NCBI RefSeq assembly: GCF_009882915.1 | Contig: NZ_WTUW01000009.1 | Span: forward strand, 434,001-498,000 | DNA: 64,000 nucleotides | Direction of reading: 5' to 3' | DNA from: Sneathiella litorea | GTDB taxonomy: Bacteria; Pseudomonadota; Alphaproteobacteria; Sneathiellales; Sneathiellaceae | In this document: positions 36,781 to 45,212 of the stretch, one piece after another | How the letters are laid out: every line of letters starts with the position of its first letter | Position numbering within the stretch: the first letter of the stretch is position 1 | Notes under the pieces: model-generated | What the model was told of the DNA's origin: nothing | What the model saw: only the letters and a program-made list of their open reading frames with translations | Databases searched by the model: none | Made by a program: the position numbers and the translations under genes

Positions 36781-38075
36781 GATCCCCCTCCTTCCCTCTG
36801 GGCCGGAGGCTTGTTCGCTGTCTCCCAGGCGTCCCTCAGTTGCGGCAACTGACTGCGCGTGAGATAACCTCCGACGACGATCAGGGCCAGAATGACGATC
36901 CAGGCGACAATACTGTGGCTGTTAAACTCGATCCCCATCAGGCTCATCGCCGTATCACCCTCAACAGAGCTGCGCATATGATGAATGGTTTCCAGAAAGG
37001 CAGCAATGCCCGTCAACATGGCAAGTGCCGGAATTCCGATACGCAGGTACGGCATTACAAGTGCCCCGACCTGCCTCATGCGCCACGCTGCTGTATGCAT
37101 CATGATGATACCTGTCAGCCCCTGCGGCACATACATGACCGTCAGCACAAACAGAATGCCGACATACAACTGCCAGATATCCGTGTAATTACTAAGGATG
37201 CTTTGCAAGAGTGTAAAAACAACCGCGCCAACAATCGGACCGATGAAAAACCCGACCCCGCCAATATAGGCCATCAGAAGGACCGTGCCGGAAGTCAGCG
37301 CATTCAGATTCTCTTCCGTCACGATCTCAAAATTCAGAGCGAACAATCCGCCGGCAATCCCCGCAAAAAAGCCCGAGGCGCAGAAGGAGACGAAGCGTAC
37401 CTTGCGCTGGCTGTAGCCAACAAACTCCGCCCGCTCCGCATTGTCACGGACCGCATTCGCCATCCGTCCGGCTGGCGTACGCGAGAACAAATACATTAAG
37501 GCAACTGTCACGAAGACCCATCCGGCAATCAGGTAATAGATATGGATATCCTGCCCGAAATTGATTCCCGCCAGCTCAGGTCCGGTGGTGCGGTCCCCGC
37601 TCACCCCTTCCTCGCCGCCGAAAAAGGCAACGAAGATAAGGGAGCTGGCCGCCATCAGTTCCCCGACACCGAGGGAGATCATCGCGAACACTGTTCCGGC
37701 CCGCCGGGTCGAGAAGCTGCCGATGATGATCCCGAATACCAGTCCGATCAGTCCGCCGAATATCGGGATCAGATACATCGGGAAGGTGAAATCTCCATCC
37801 TCGATATAATTCATGAAATGAACGGACATGAAACCGCCCAAGCCAAAATAGACAGCATGGCCAAAGGACAGCATACCTCCCTGCCCTAACAGCATGTTGT
37901 AGGACAGTGCGAAGATAATGAATATCCCCATCAGGTTCATCGTATAAAGCCCGACGTTTGACGAGAAGATATTCGGCAAGGCCAGAAGCAGGATAAAGAA
38001 GCCTATCCAGGGCAAAAGGGTTTTCATCAGTGGCCGGGCCATTACCGGCGATGCTGTTTTGGTAATTTCACTCAT
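36777..38075 (-). CDS. Branched-chain-type ABC transporter permease (LivM-like), with C-terminal extension
   Basis: A 432-residue permease. The LivM core occupies residues 1-330 (NLMGIFIIFALSYNMLLGQGG; GHAVYFGLGGF; GSFSTRRAGTVFAMISLG; NAVRDNAERAEFVGYS, the ATPase-coupling loop; VLTVMYVPQGLTG). About 100 further residues with two extra predicted helices (PALAMLTGIAAFLETI and IVAWIVILALIVVGGYL) follow; most LivM proteins end before this. It overlaps livH-like and livG-like genes by four bases each. Confidence 0.9.
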   Translation of the reverse strand: MSEITKTASPVMARPLMKTLLPWIGFFILLLALPNIFSSNVGLYTMNLMGIFIIFALSYNMLLGQGGMLSFGHAVYFGLGGFMSVHFMNYIEDGDFTFPMYLIPIFGGLIGLVFGIIIGSFSTRRAGTVFAMISLGVGELMAASSLIFVAFFGGEEGVSGDRTTGPELAGINFGQDIHIYYLIAGWVFVTVALMYLFSRTPAGRMANAVRDNAERAEFVGYSQRKVRFVSFCASGFFAGIAGGLFALNFEIVTEENLNALTSGTVLLMAYIGGVGFFIGPIVGAVVFTLLQSILSNYTDIWQLYVGILFVLTVMYVPQGLTGIIMMHTAAWRMRQVGALVMPYLRIGIPALAMLTGIAAFLETIHHMRSSVEGDTAMSLMGIEFNSHSIVAWIVILALIVVGGYLTRSQLPQLRDAWETANKPPAQREGGGS

Positions 38076-39022
38076 GTTTCACGATTCCCGAACAGGCCCG
38101 TCGGGCGGAAAATAAGGATCAGGATCAACAACAGATAAGGCAAAATCGGCGCAATCTGCGGAAGCGACAGCGTCCAGAGATCGCGGAACGCACTATCCGC
38201 ATCGAACGAGATGTTAAAAATCTGAAGCAAGTCATTGACCGAATAATCAAGGGCGATCGCAAACGTCTGCAATAACCCGATAAGAAGGGACGCGACAAAG
38301 GCTCCCGTCAGGGACCCTAATCCGCCGACAACGACGATCACAAAGACAATACTGCCGAGGACAAATGCCATGCCCGGGAAAGTCCCGAGTGCCGGCCCGG
38401 CAATGACCCCGGCCAACCCGGCCAGTGCACAGCCAACACCGAATACGCCCATAAAGACCAACGGCACGTTATGGCCAAGCATGGCTGTCATATTCGGCTT
38501 GTGAATGGCCGCCTGAATAATCAATCCGACACGTGACCGGGTCAGGATCAAAAGTAACATTATGAAGATACCGATTGAGATCAGCAGCATGAAGGCCTTG
38601 TAGGCAGGGAAATTCTGTCCGAAAAAGGTAAAGAGTGGGAATTGCAGAATTTCAGGTTCGTGATAGGCCTTGGTGTCTTTCCCCCAGATAAATTGCACCA
38701 CTTCCTCAATCAGGAAGGCCAGGCCGAAGGTGAAGATAAGTTCCGCCACATGGCCCCAACGATGAACGTAGCGAAGGCCATATCGCTCCACCACCGCCCC
38801 CATCAGGCCAACCAGGATAGGCGCGACAATCAAGCCGACCCAGAATCCGAGATAGATACTGATGGTGTAGGCAAAATAGGCGCCGAGCATATAAAAGCTG
38901 GCATGGGCAAAATTCAAAACACCCATCATAGAAAAAATAAGCGTGAGTCCACTCGCCAGCATGAACAGCAGCAAACCAGTCACAATGCCGTTCAACAGGG
39001 AAAAGAAGATCAATTCAAGCAT
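38072..39022 (-). CDS. Branched-chain-type ABC transporter permease (LivH-like)
   Basis: A 316-residue permease with about eight helices. The N-terminal FFSLLNGIVTGLLLFMLASGLTLIFSMMGVLNFAH block is the LivH signature, and GSLTGAFVASLLIGLLQTFA follows. It starts 111 bases after the binding-protein gene, with a strong hairpin between, and overlaps the LivM-like gene by four bases. Encodes half of the membrane channel. Confidence 0.92.
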   Translation of the reverse strand: MLELIFFSLLNGIVTGLLLFMLASGLTLIFSMMGVLNFAHASFYMLGAYFAYTISIYLGFWVGLIVAPILVGLMGAVVERYGLRYVHRWGHVAELIFTFGLAFLIEEVVQFIWGKDTKAYHEPEILQFPLFTFFGQNFPAYKAFMLLISIGIFIMLLLILTRSRVGLIIQAAIHKPNMTAMLGHNVPLVFMGVFGVGCALAGLAGVIAGPALGTFPGMAFVLGSIVFVIVVVGGLGSLTGAFVASLLIGLLQTFAIALDYSVNDLLQIFNISFDADSAFRDLWTLSLPQIAPILPYLLLILILIFRPTGLFGNRET

Positions 39023-39089
39023 CGGCTGAATCTCTTTTTTACATATTGAATTATGAGTTGTTGACCGGTTTTGCCCGGCTCGAAACTAT

Positions 39090-39113
39090 CTGGCCGGACA
39101 AATGCCCGGCCAG
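39090..39113 (-). terminator. Hairpin between binding-protein and permease genes
   Basis: CTGGCCGG and CCGGCCAG (39106-39113 and 39090-39097) form a perfect 8-base GC-rich stem with an 8-base loop, 20 bases after the binding-protein stop. It lacks a T run. Such hairpins commonly attenuate transcription or protect the upstream transcript so that the binding protein is made in excess. Confidence 0.6.
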
Positions 39114-39133
39114 TATTTCGTTCAAAATGTCGC

Positions 39134-40384
39134 CTAACTTGCAGGGCGCTCCATATTGCAACCACTGGGCGGAATATCCGCATCCGCGGCCGAAATGGTC
39201 TTTTCGGTGACCAGGCCATAACCAGAATTATCAGAGTCCAGAACGATGTTCTCGTCCGTATGAACGGAGATGCTGATCGGCTGCATCAACTGATGATCCT
39301 CCGCCCGCATGACAACCTTGTCACCCTGAATGGTCGTATATTCCATTCCTTCGAGAGCCATGGCAACTTTTGCCGGATCCGTGCTTTTGGTCTCATTCAT
39401 CGCATTGGCCAGCATGACCAGCGCATTCGCGATACGGAACTGGGAAATATCAGCTTCGGGATATTTCTCCTTAAAGGCCAAATGGTAGGCCTTATATTCA
39501 TCCGTAGGCGGGGGGTTTACACGGCCTTCATGAACCAGCCGGATCTTGTCCTTACCCGATGCGCCGATGGTTTTTGTAATACCATCATTTGCCGCGTAGT
39601 AGGTGTAAACAGGTGCGTCTATGCCCGCATCGCCAATTGCCTTGGCAAGGCCGACCATGTCCGCGCCCCAGTTACCGGTAATGATAGCATCTGCCTCCGA
39701 TGCCCGGATTTTCGTGGCATAGGGGGTGAAATCCTTCACCTTGCCTATCGGGTGGAGTTCGTTGCCGACAATTTCAATATCCGGACGCTTCTCGCCAAGG
39801 TATTTCACGGCACCAGCCGCAACAGCCTTCCCGAAGGAATAGTCCTGCCCGATGATATAAACCTTCTTGATCGAGTCATCTGCGGCAATCACGTCCGTCA
39901 ACGCGTTCATCTTGATATTCGCGTTGGCGTCAAAGCGGAAATGCCAGAAGTTGCATTTTTCGTTGGTCAACGCCGGATCGACTGCCGAATAGTTCATGAA
40001 CAGGACAAGATCTTCCGGATTCCGGTCGTTATGCTTCTTCACGGCATCGGTCAAGGCGTTTGCCACACCCGAGCTATTGCCCTGCATAATGTAGTGAATA
40101 CCCTCGCCAATGGCCCGTTTTAATTGGACCAGGCTTTCTTTCGGGCTGATCTTATTGTCGAAGCCGACAATTTCGAACATCTGGCCATCGATGACGCCGC
40201 CCTTCTTGTTAATCAGCATATCAGCCGCAAACTGCGCCTGTTTGTAACCGCTGGTACCTGTCGCGGCAAATGGACCGGACAATGGATCTATAAAGGCAAT
40301 TTTGATGGTATCTGCGGCTTGCGCAGTGAACGCGGTCAGCGCGGCAACCGCCGCACTAATAAGTATCGTCGATCTAAGTTTCAA
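39134..40384 (-). CDS. ABC transporter substrate-binding protein, type I (LivJ/UrtA-like)
   Basis: A 416-residue periplasmic protein. Residues 1-23 (MKLRSTILISAAVAALTAF with AQA cleavage) are a signal peptide. The mature part starts DTIKIAFIDPLSGPFAATGTSGY, the type I periplasmic-binding fold, and has the SPKESLVQLKRAIGEGI and EIVGNELHPIGKVKDF blocks. First gene of the importer/oxidoreductase unit. Ligands of this family include branched-chain and aromatic amino acids, urea and aromatic acids; coupling to the indolepyruvate-type oxidoreductase favours an aromatic or branched 2-oxo acid or its amino acid, as an inference. Confidence 0.92.
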   Translation of the reverse strand: MKLRSTILISAAVAALTAFTAQAADTIKIAFIDPLSGPFAATGTSGYKQAQFAADMLINKKGGVIDGQMFEIVGFDNKISPKESLVQLKRAIGEGIHYIMQGNSSGVANALTDAVKKHNDRNPEDLVLFMNYSAVDPALTNEKCNFWHFRFDANANIKMNALTDVIAADDSIKKVYIIGQDYSFGKAVAAGAVKYLGEKRPDIEIVGNELHPIGKVKDFTPYATKIRASEADAIITGNWGADMVGLAKAIGDAGIDAPVYTYYAANDGITKTIGASGKDKIRLVHEGRVNPPPTDEYKAYHLAFKEKYPEADISQFRIANALVMLANAMNETKSTDPAKVAMALEGMEYTTIQGDKVVMRAEDHQLMQPISISVHTDENIVLDSDNSGYGLVTEKTISAADADIPPSGCNMERPAS

Positions 40385-40850
40385 TTTATCCTCCCAGAAC
40401 TAAATTGAGCTATATGTAATGTCGACGCGGCTTCCCTTTTCTTGATTGTCTTTCTTTTTTTATGGCTCACGGCAACGCCGAAAGTCGAGCGAATGCTTTC
40501 CTCCGTAACTTATGAAAGCCCAGATTGCCTTCAAGATCAACGAAAAATTTGGAATTATCACCCAATCGAGATAATGCGCACAGATCTCTCAACCCGTACT
40601 TGTACGGCATTCAAGTTACGAGAAAAATAGTCGTTATACCAAGTATATAGGACATCAAACCAAAACTAAGATCACGATTTGCTTTTTAAGAATTTACTTA
40701 TGAAATATTGTCCGTGGAATTTATTTCGCATTCAACGAGAAAGCGAAAAAGTGATATTTTGATCCGTCTTTCATTTTTTTGGCTATATTCTTTGAAATAA
40801 TGTGTATGACCACTGTACCGAAAACCGATTCTGGAAAGAAAGCCCATTGA
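40385..40850. other. AT-rich intergenic region before the DUF454 gene
   Basis: About 465 bases of AT-rich DNA between two divergent genes, the binding-protein gene (minus) and the DUF454 gene (plus). No coding frame with recognisable features, RNA gene or clear terminator was seen. Promoters for both sides must lie here; none stands out enough to call. Confidence 0.4.
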
Positions 40851-41243
40851 ATGACGGCACATACGAAGAAAATAGTCCTGCTGCTGATAGGCTGGTTCTT
40901 TGTGATTATCGGCGGTATCGGGATTTTCCTGCCCGTTCTGCCAACGACGCCGTTCCTGCTGATCTCACTCTGGGCCTTTTCGCAAAGTTCAGAGCGCTTT
41001 CATGACTGGCTTTACCATCACCGTGTCCTCGGACCACCCCTTCAGGAATGGTCAGAATATGGCGTGATACCGCTTCGTGCAAAGATAGTTGCCCTTGCGA
41101 CAATGGCCGTGAGCGCAACACTCGTGATTAGCTTTTCAAGCACTCCCTGGTATGGACTCGCTGCTATGGTTATCCTGATGCTGATCGGTGCAGGATTTAT
41201 TCTCTCACGACCGAGCCGACGAAAGCAAAAGGACGGAACGTAA
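40851..41243 (+). CDS. YbaN/DUF454 family inner membrane protein
   Basis: A 130-residue protein with three predicted membrane helices. VLLLIGWFFVIIGGIGIFLPVLPTTPFLLI is the DUF454 signature (PVLPTTPFLL), followed by RFHDWLYHHRVLGPPLQEW; function unknown in all members. The ATG at 40851 follows GGAAAGAAAG. Convergent with the MocR-like regulator gene. Confidence 0.9.
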   Translation: MTAHTKKIVLLLIGWFFVIIGGIGIFLPVLPTTPFLLISLWAFSQSSERFHDWLYHHRVLGPPLQEWSEYGVIPLRAKIVALATMAVSATLVISFSSTPWYGLAAMVILMLIGAGFILSRPSRRKQKDGT

Positions 41244-41252
41244 CCCTTTCGT

Positions 41253-42638
41253 TTATATTAGCATTACCGGTGAATTTTGCTGCGATAACAAGATCGCCAG
41301 GCGCTCCAATGCTTTGGACAATATCTGGTCCCGTGGTTCAGCCATCAGGCATATTCGGATATGATTTACGTCGACAGTCCTATTCATTGCAAATGTATCC
41401 CCGGCAACGACAATAATATTCTCCCGGCGCGCTGAAGAAACAAAGCCAGACATGGATTGCCCCTCCGGAAGTCTGATCCATAAATGTGAAAGCGGTGAAT
41501 GGGCAGGCGAAAGTGGCCTGTCGAGCCAGTGCCCAATTATATCATGCGCCAGCTTTTCCCGCCGATGGCAGATTTCAACTAAAAGTCGCCCCTGTTCTTC
41601 GACCTGACCAGACTGAAAAAGGAAGTTAGCCATGTCCAGGATCAAGGGAGATGTCATCCAGTTCATCGTCGTCATTTTTGTCGCCAGACGGGGCACCAGA
41701 TTATCGGGAGCAATCATATACCCGAGCCGTAGCGCCGGGCTCATTACCTTCGACATTGTAGTCAAGAAAATGGAAATATCTGGCGCTAGATCACGATAGG
41801 ATGGAATGCCCAGGTTTTGCAATGGAACATATACCCCGTCCTCTGCGATAGTTACACTATACCGGCGCGCAATTTCAATTATCCGCTCCCGCCGGAACAG
41901 CGATTGGGTGGCGCCCGTCGGATTGTGGTTGCTTGGTACCGTCACCAGTATTTTTACATTACCACGCCGACAGACATCCTCAAACGCCTCCGGGATAAGC
42001 CCCTCCTGATCCATCGCCACGGGCGCCAGTTTAAGGTCCAGCTCATAGGCTGCGGCACGGATCCCCGGATATCCAAGAGCCTCCGTCGCGACTGTTTCCC
42101 CTGCGTGGGCCAGTGTCGCCATCGCCAAGTAAAGACCCGACTGCGCCCCCTGAGTAATGATAATGTTTTCGCGCTCAACTGGCTTAACCAACGTAGAAAG
42201 CCAGCGCTCTGCCACCTCTCTATCACGCGGACGGCCTCGGCTGTCGTGATAGGAAAAATAGGCTCCCGGTTCATTGCGCCTCAGAAGACGTTGCGCCGCA
42301 TCCCGAAGACGGCTTTCTGTATCGACGTGAAAATAGCTGTTTTTGGATAAATCCGTGAGACCATATGCACCCTCGTTCCAGCTTTCCTTCGGAAATATGG
42401 CTCCTTTGCCGATAGCGGCCTCATCTTTAAGCGTTCCATACACAAAGGTCCCCTGTCCAATCCGGCCATAACATGCACCGCGTCGTTCCAACTCGGCATA
42501 AGCCCGGCTGGCCGTACCAACGGAACAGCCATACTCATAGGCAAGATCACGATGGGTCGGCAAACGATCGCCGGGCTGGTATTCACCGTCCTCTATTTTC
42601 CGGACAATGAGCGCCGCGATTTCCTCGAATTTTTTCAC
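41253..42638 (-). CDS. MocR-type regulator: GntR DNA-binding domain fused to aminotransferase
   Basis: A 461-residue two-domain regulator. Residues 1-70 are a GntR winged helix (PTHRDLAYEYGCSVGTASRAYAELERRG). Residues 110-450 form a fold-type I PLP domain with VPSNHNPTGATQ and the lysine-bearing LTTMSKVMSPALRLGYMIAP stretch. Such proteins sense amino acids or PLP derivatives and control neighbouring genes. The divergent gene is a LysE-type exporter, with palindromic sites in the 118-base gap, so it probably regulates that exporter. Aminotransferase activity is not implied. Confidence 0.92.
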   Translation of the reverse strand: MKKFEEIAALIVRKIEDGEYQPGDRLPTHRDLAYEYGCSVGTASRAYAELERRGACYGRIGQGTFVYGTLKDEAAIGKGAIFPKESWNEGAYGLTDLSKNSYFHVDTESRLRDAAQRLLRRNEPGAYFSYHDSRGRPRDREVAERWLSTLVKPVERENIIITQGAQSGLYLAMATLAHAGETVATEALGYPGIRAAAYELDLKLAPVAMDQEGLIPEAFEDVCRRGNVKILVTVPSNHNPTGATQSLFRRERIIEIARRYSVTIAEDGVYVPLQNLGIPSYRDLAPDISIFLTTMSKVMSPALRLGYMIAPDNLVPRLATKMTTMNWMTSPLILDMANFLFQSGQVEEQGRLLVEICHRREKLAHDIIGHWLDRPLSPAHSPLSHLWIRLPEGQSMSGFVSSARRENIIVVAGDTFAMNRTVDVNHIRICLMAEPRDQILSKALERLAILLSQQNSPVMLI

Positions 42639-42652
42639 CCGTCCTCCCTTAA

Positions 42653-42721
42653 ATTGTCACTAAGACAATATAGCATTTGACGGAGACATTTTTATAACAA
42701 TATTGAGACAATGTAAATTGT
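42653..42721. promoter_or_regulatory. Probable MocR operator repeats between regulator and exporter
   Basis: Two perfect inverted repeats share the same half-sites: ATTGTC-N5-GACAAT at 42653-42669 and ACAAT-N4-ATTGT at 42708-42721, with CAATATTG at 42698-42705 between them. The spacing and repeated ATTGT/ACAAT half-sites suit MocR regulators, which bind repeated sites in divergent promoters. Confidence 0.6.
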
Positions 42722-42756
42722 ATCATTCTTACTTATATGACTCGCAGGATTAACCC

Positions 42757-43389
42757 ATGGAATACGGAAAAATGGCTTTGGTTGCACTGTTCGCCATTTC
42801 GATGGTGGGTTCTCCGGGTCCTGTTAATATGCTTCTGATGGCGTCCGGCGCCAATTTTGGATTTCGTCGGTCGTTTCCCTTCCTTATCGGGAGCATTTCG
42901 GGTTTTTTGCTTGTCTGCATAGCGACGGCGCTGGGGCTTGGCACGTTGTTTACGACCTCCCCCGTCCTACAACTTGTCTTCCTCGGCGCGTCGCTTCTTT
43001 ACATTCTCTATCTTGCCTATCGGGTAGCGATGGCAACCCCGACCCTTGCTGAAAGCACGGACCGGCCCGGTTATCTTGCCGGCTTGATCGTACATCCATT
43101 GAACCCGAAAGCATGGGTAACCATTGTCGCGGCCTATTCGCAATTCATTAGCCCAGGGGAAAACTACACGATGCAAGTCGTCATCATTATAATGATTTTT
43201 CTGGTTGTCAGCCTGCCGTTTAACTCTCTGTGGTGTTACGGCGGAAACATACTGCGGCGGCTCGTCACATCGCATCATATCATGCGGACAATCAACGTCA
43301 TGCTGGCTCTGCTAATGCTTATCGCTGTCGGGCTCGCTCTGGTTCAGGCGGATGTTATAGGACCCTTGCTTGCGTCCCTGCCCGCTTAA
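42757..43389 (+). CDS. LysE family exporter
   Basis: A 210-residue, six-helix exporter. The motif MVGSPGPVNMLLMASGANFGFRRSF carries the family SPGP signature, with HPLNPKAWVTIVAAYSQFI in the second half. Related proteins export lysine, threonine or homoserine lactones; the substrate is unknown here. It is divergent from the MocR-type gene and probably controlled by it. Its 3' end overlaps the kinase gene's stop by four bases (convergent). Confidence 0.9.
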   Translation: MEYGKMALVALFAISMVGSPGPVNMLLMASGANFGFRRSFPFLIGSISGFLLVCIATALGLGTLFTTSPVLQLVFLGASLLYILYLAYRVAMATPTLAESTDRPGYLAGLIVHPLNPKAWVTIVAAYSQFISPGENYTMQVVIIIMIFLVVSLPFNSLWCYGGNILRRLVTSHHIMRTINVMLALLMLIAVGLALVQADVIGPLLASLPA

Positions 43390-45200
43390 CCTGCTTCCGC
43401 AAGGCGCACGGTCCGCTCAGGCGGAAATACCACTGTACAGGTTGTACCGACGCCGACTTCACTTTCCAGAATAAATTGACCACCGTGAATTTCGCATAGC
43501 ATCTGGACGAGGGTCAGACCGAGGCCCGTTCCATCATTATTGCGAGCATAGTTAGTCTGCACCTGACCAAACCGGTCGAGCACCCGGGGAAGATCCTTCT
43601 CTTCAATTCCAATGCCGGTATCCTTAATGAGCAAATTGATTCCGTTGTCCTTGCGGACTTCAACAGCGACAGTAACTTTACCGTCCTGATTAGTGAATTT
43701 CACCGCATTAGACACCAAATTTGCCAGGATTTGCTTGATCCGGATTTCATCCCCTATGAAAACCGGCATGTCCTTGGGAAGTTCCGTCAACAGGCTGACC
43801 CCCGCTTCAGTCGCCCGGACGGACAACATTCTAAAGCAGGACTGAATTACCGATGAGAGGTCAATCTTCCGTTCTGAAAGCTGTAGCTGGCCAGCCTCAA
43901 TCTTGGCAACATCCAGTACATCATTAATCAGCCCAAGAAGATGTCGCCCTGCTCCATGGATATCCGTTGCGTATTCCTTGTAGTTAGGATGTCCATGCGG
44001 CCCGAACGCTTCCGATGTCAGGAGTTCGGAAAAACCGATGATGGCGTTAAGCGGCGTACGCAGCTCATGACTCATATTGGCAAGAAATTCAGACTTTGCA
44101 CGGTTCGCAAGTTCTGCAATTTCCTTGGCTTTACGCAAGTTTACTTCGGCGCGCACGCGATCATTCATATCCGTCAGCGTGCCCTCCAAATAGAGAAGCT
44201 TGCCGTTATCATCAAACACCCCATGGGCATTTATCGCCCCCCAGGTATACGAGCCATCTTTCCGCCGCCATTGATATATTTCGTCAATTAAGTACTGTCT
44301 CTTGCAGATCAGCATATAATGTTTACGGGCAATATCGGGGTTGATGTAAATATCGTCCTGAAGTGCTGAAACATCTTGTTTCATCTCCTCAGCCGAGCTG
44401 TAGCCAAGGAAAAAAGCCAACGCCGGATTGGCATCAATGAGCCTTCCATCGGCATAGGCTTGAAAAATCCCTTCTGTGGCGTTTTCAAATATCCTGCGGT
44501 GCTTGAGTTCACTCTGCTCCAGTGCAACGGCAGATGTCCGTCGACTATAAATATAGTAGATGAGAACCGCCGCAAGACCGGCCAACCCAATTAGGACCAG
44601 CAGTACAGCGTCCCGGAAAACACTGATCTTGTCAGCCTGGATTCGTAAAAGCTCTACCGCTGCGTTATTAGATTGCGCATGCAGGTTATCAGCCTTGGAA
44701 AGCGCTGTGCGGACTCTGTCCAACGATGCTGTAAGAACAATATCCGACGTTGGTGGCAATCCGCCTATTCCGTTATGCAGCCATCCCTTCAGATCAAAAA
44801 GCGCAGGCCGCAGGACACCGTAAATCGCCGCCGTACCAATCAGATTATCAAACCCGTACTTCACACGCTTCTGCTCTAGAACAATACTAACTTCCTGAAG
44901 CTTGGCTTTAACTGTCGCAATCTCCTTGGACCGTTCGGTCCCAGTTGCAAGTTTGGCGACAGCGACATTCTGGATAATATCCTCAATTTCAAAAAGGATC
45001 GACGCCATCGACTGCGAGTCTTCGATAACCTTGAGCGGTATCGATTCTTCAATATTCGAAAGCGTTTCCTGCACATAGCGAATAGTGCCGACGACAAATA
45101 ATGTAAGCGCAAGTATTGCAATCACATAGCTATTCTGGCGTCTAAGCAAGCTTTTGAACTTAAACTTGTCGGCAAGACGAAATTTCGGGAGGACATACAT
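43386..45200 (-). CDS. Membrane PAS-domain sensor histidine kinase
   Basis: A 604-residue kinase. Two membrane helices (about residues 25-45 and 200-220) flank a periplasmic domain of about 150 residues. A PAS domain (HRRIFENATEGIFQAYADG) occupies about 230-345. The HisKA domain has SEFLANMSHELRTPLNAI with the phosphorylated histidine near residue 378, and HATPase motifs N (LVSNAVKFT), G1 (LLIKDTGIGI), F and G2 (NDGTGLGLTLV) follow. No response regulator gene lies beside it. The start may be this ATG or a GTG at 45212 that abuts the TAXI-gene stop; either way the two genes are coupled. Confidence 0.9.
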   Translation of the reverse strand: MYVLPKFRLADKFKFKSLLRRQNSYVIAILALTLFVVGTIRYVQETLSNIEESIPLKVIEDSQSMASILFEIEDIIQNVAVAKLATGTERSKEIATVKAKLQEVSIVLEQKRVKYGFDNLIGTAAIYGVLRPALFDLKGWLHNGIGGLPPTSDIVLTASLDRVRTALSKADNLHAQSNNAAVELLRIQADKISVFRDAVLLVLIGLAGLAAVLIYYIYSRRTSAVALEQSELKHRRIFENATEGIFQAYADGRLIDANPALAFFLGYSSAEEMKQDVSALQDDIYINPDIARKHYMLICKRQYLIDEIYQWRRKDGSYTWGAINAHGVFDDNGKLLYLEGTLTDMNDRVRAEVNLRKAKEIAELANRAKSEFLANMSHELRTPLNAIIGFSELLTSEAFGPHGHPNYKEYATDIHGAGRHLLGLINDVLDVAKIEAGQLQLSERKIDLSSVIQSCFRMLSVRATEAGVSLLTELPKDMPVFIGDEIRIKQILANLVSNAVKFTNQDGKVTVAVEVRKDNGINLLIKDTGIGIEEKDLPRVLDRFGQVQTNYARNNDGTGLGLTLVQMLCEIHGGQFILESEVGVGTTCTVVFPPERTVRLAEAG

Positions 45201-45212
45201 ATTCAAATACAC

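Noticed and set aside
41253-42638. Aminotransferase feeding the 2-oxoacid oxidoreductase
   Set aside because: The GntR domain and divergent exporter mark it as a MocR-type regulator; it is separated from the oxidoreductase unit by another gene and opposite promoters.
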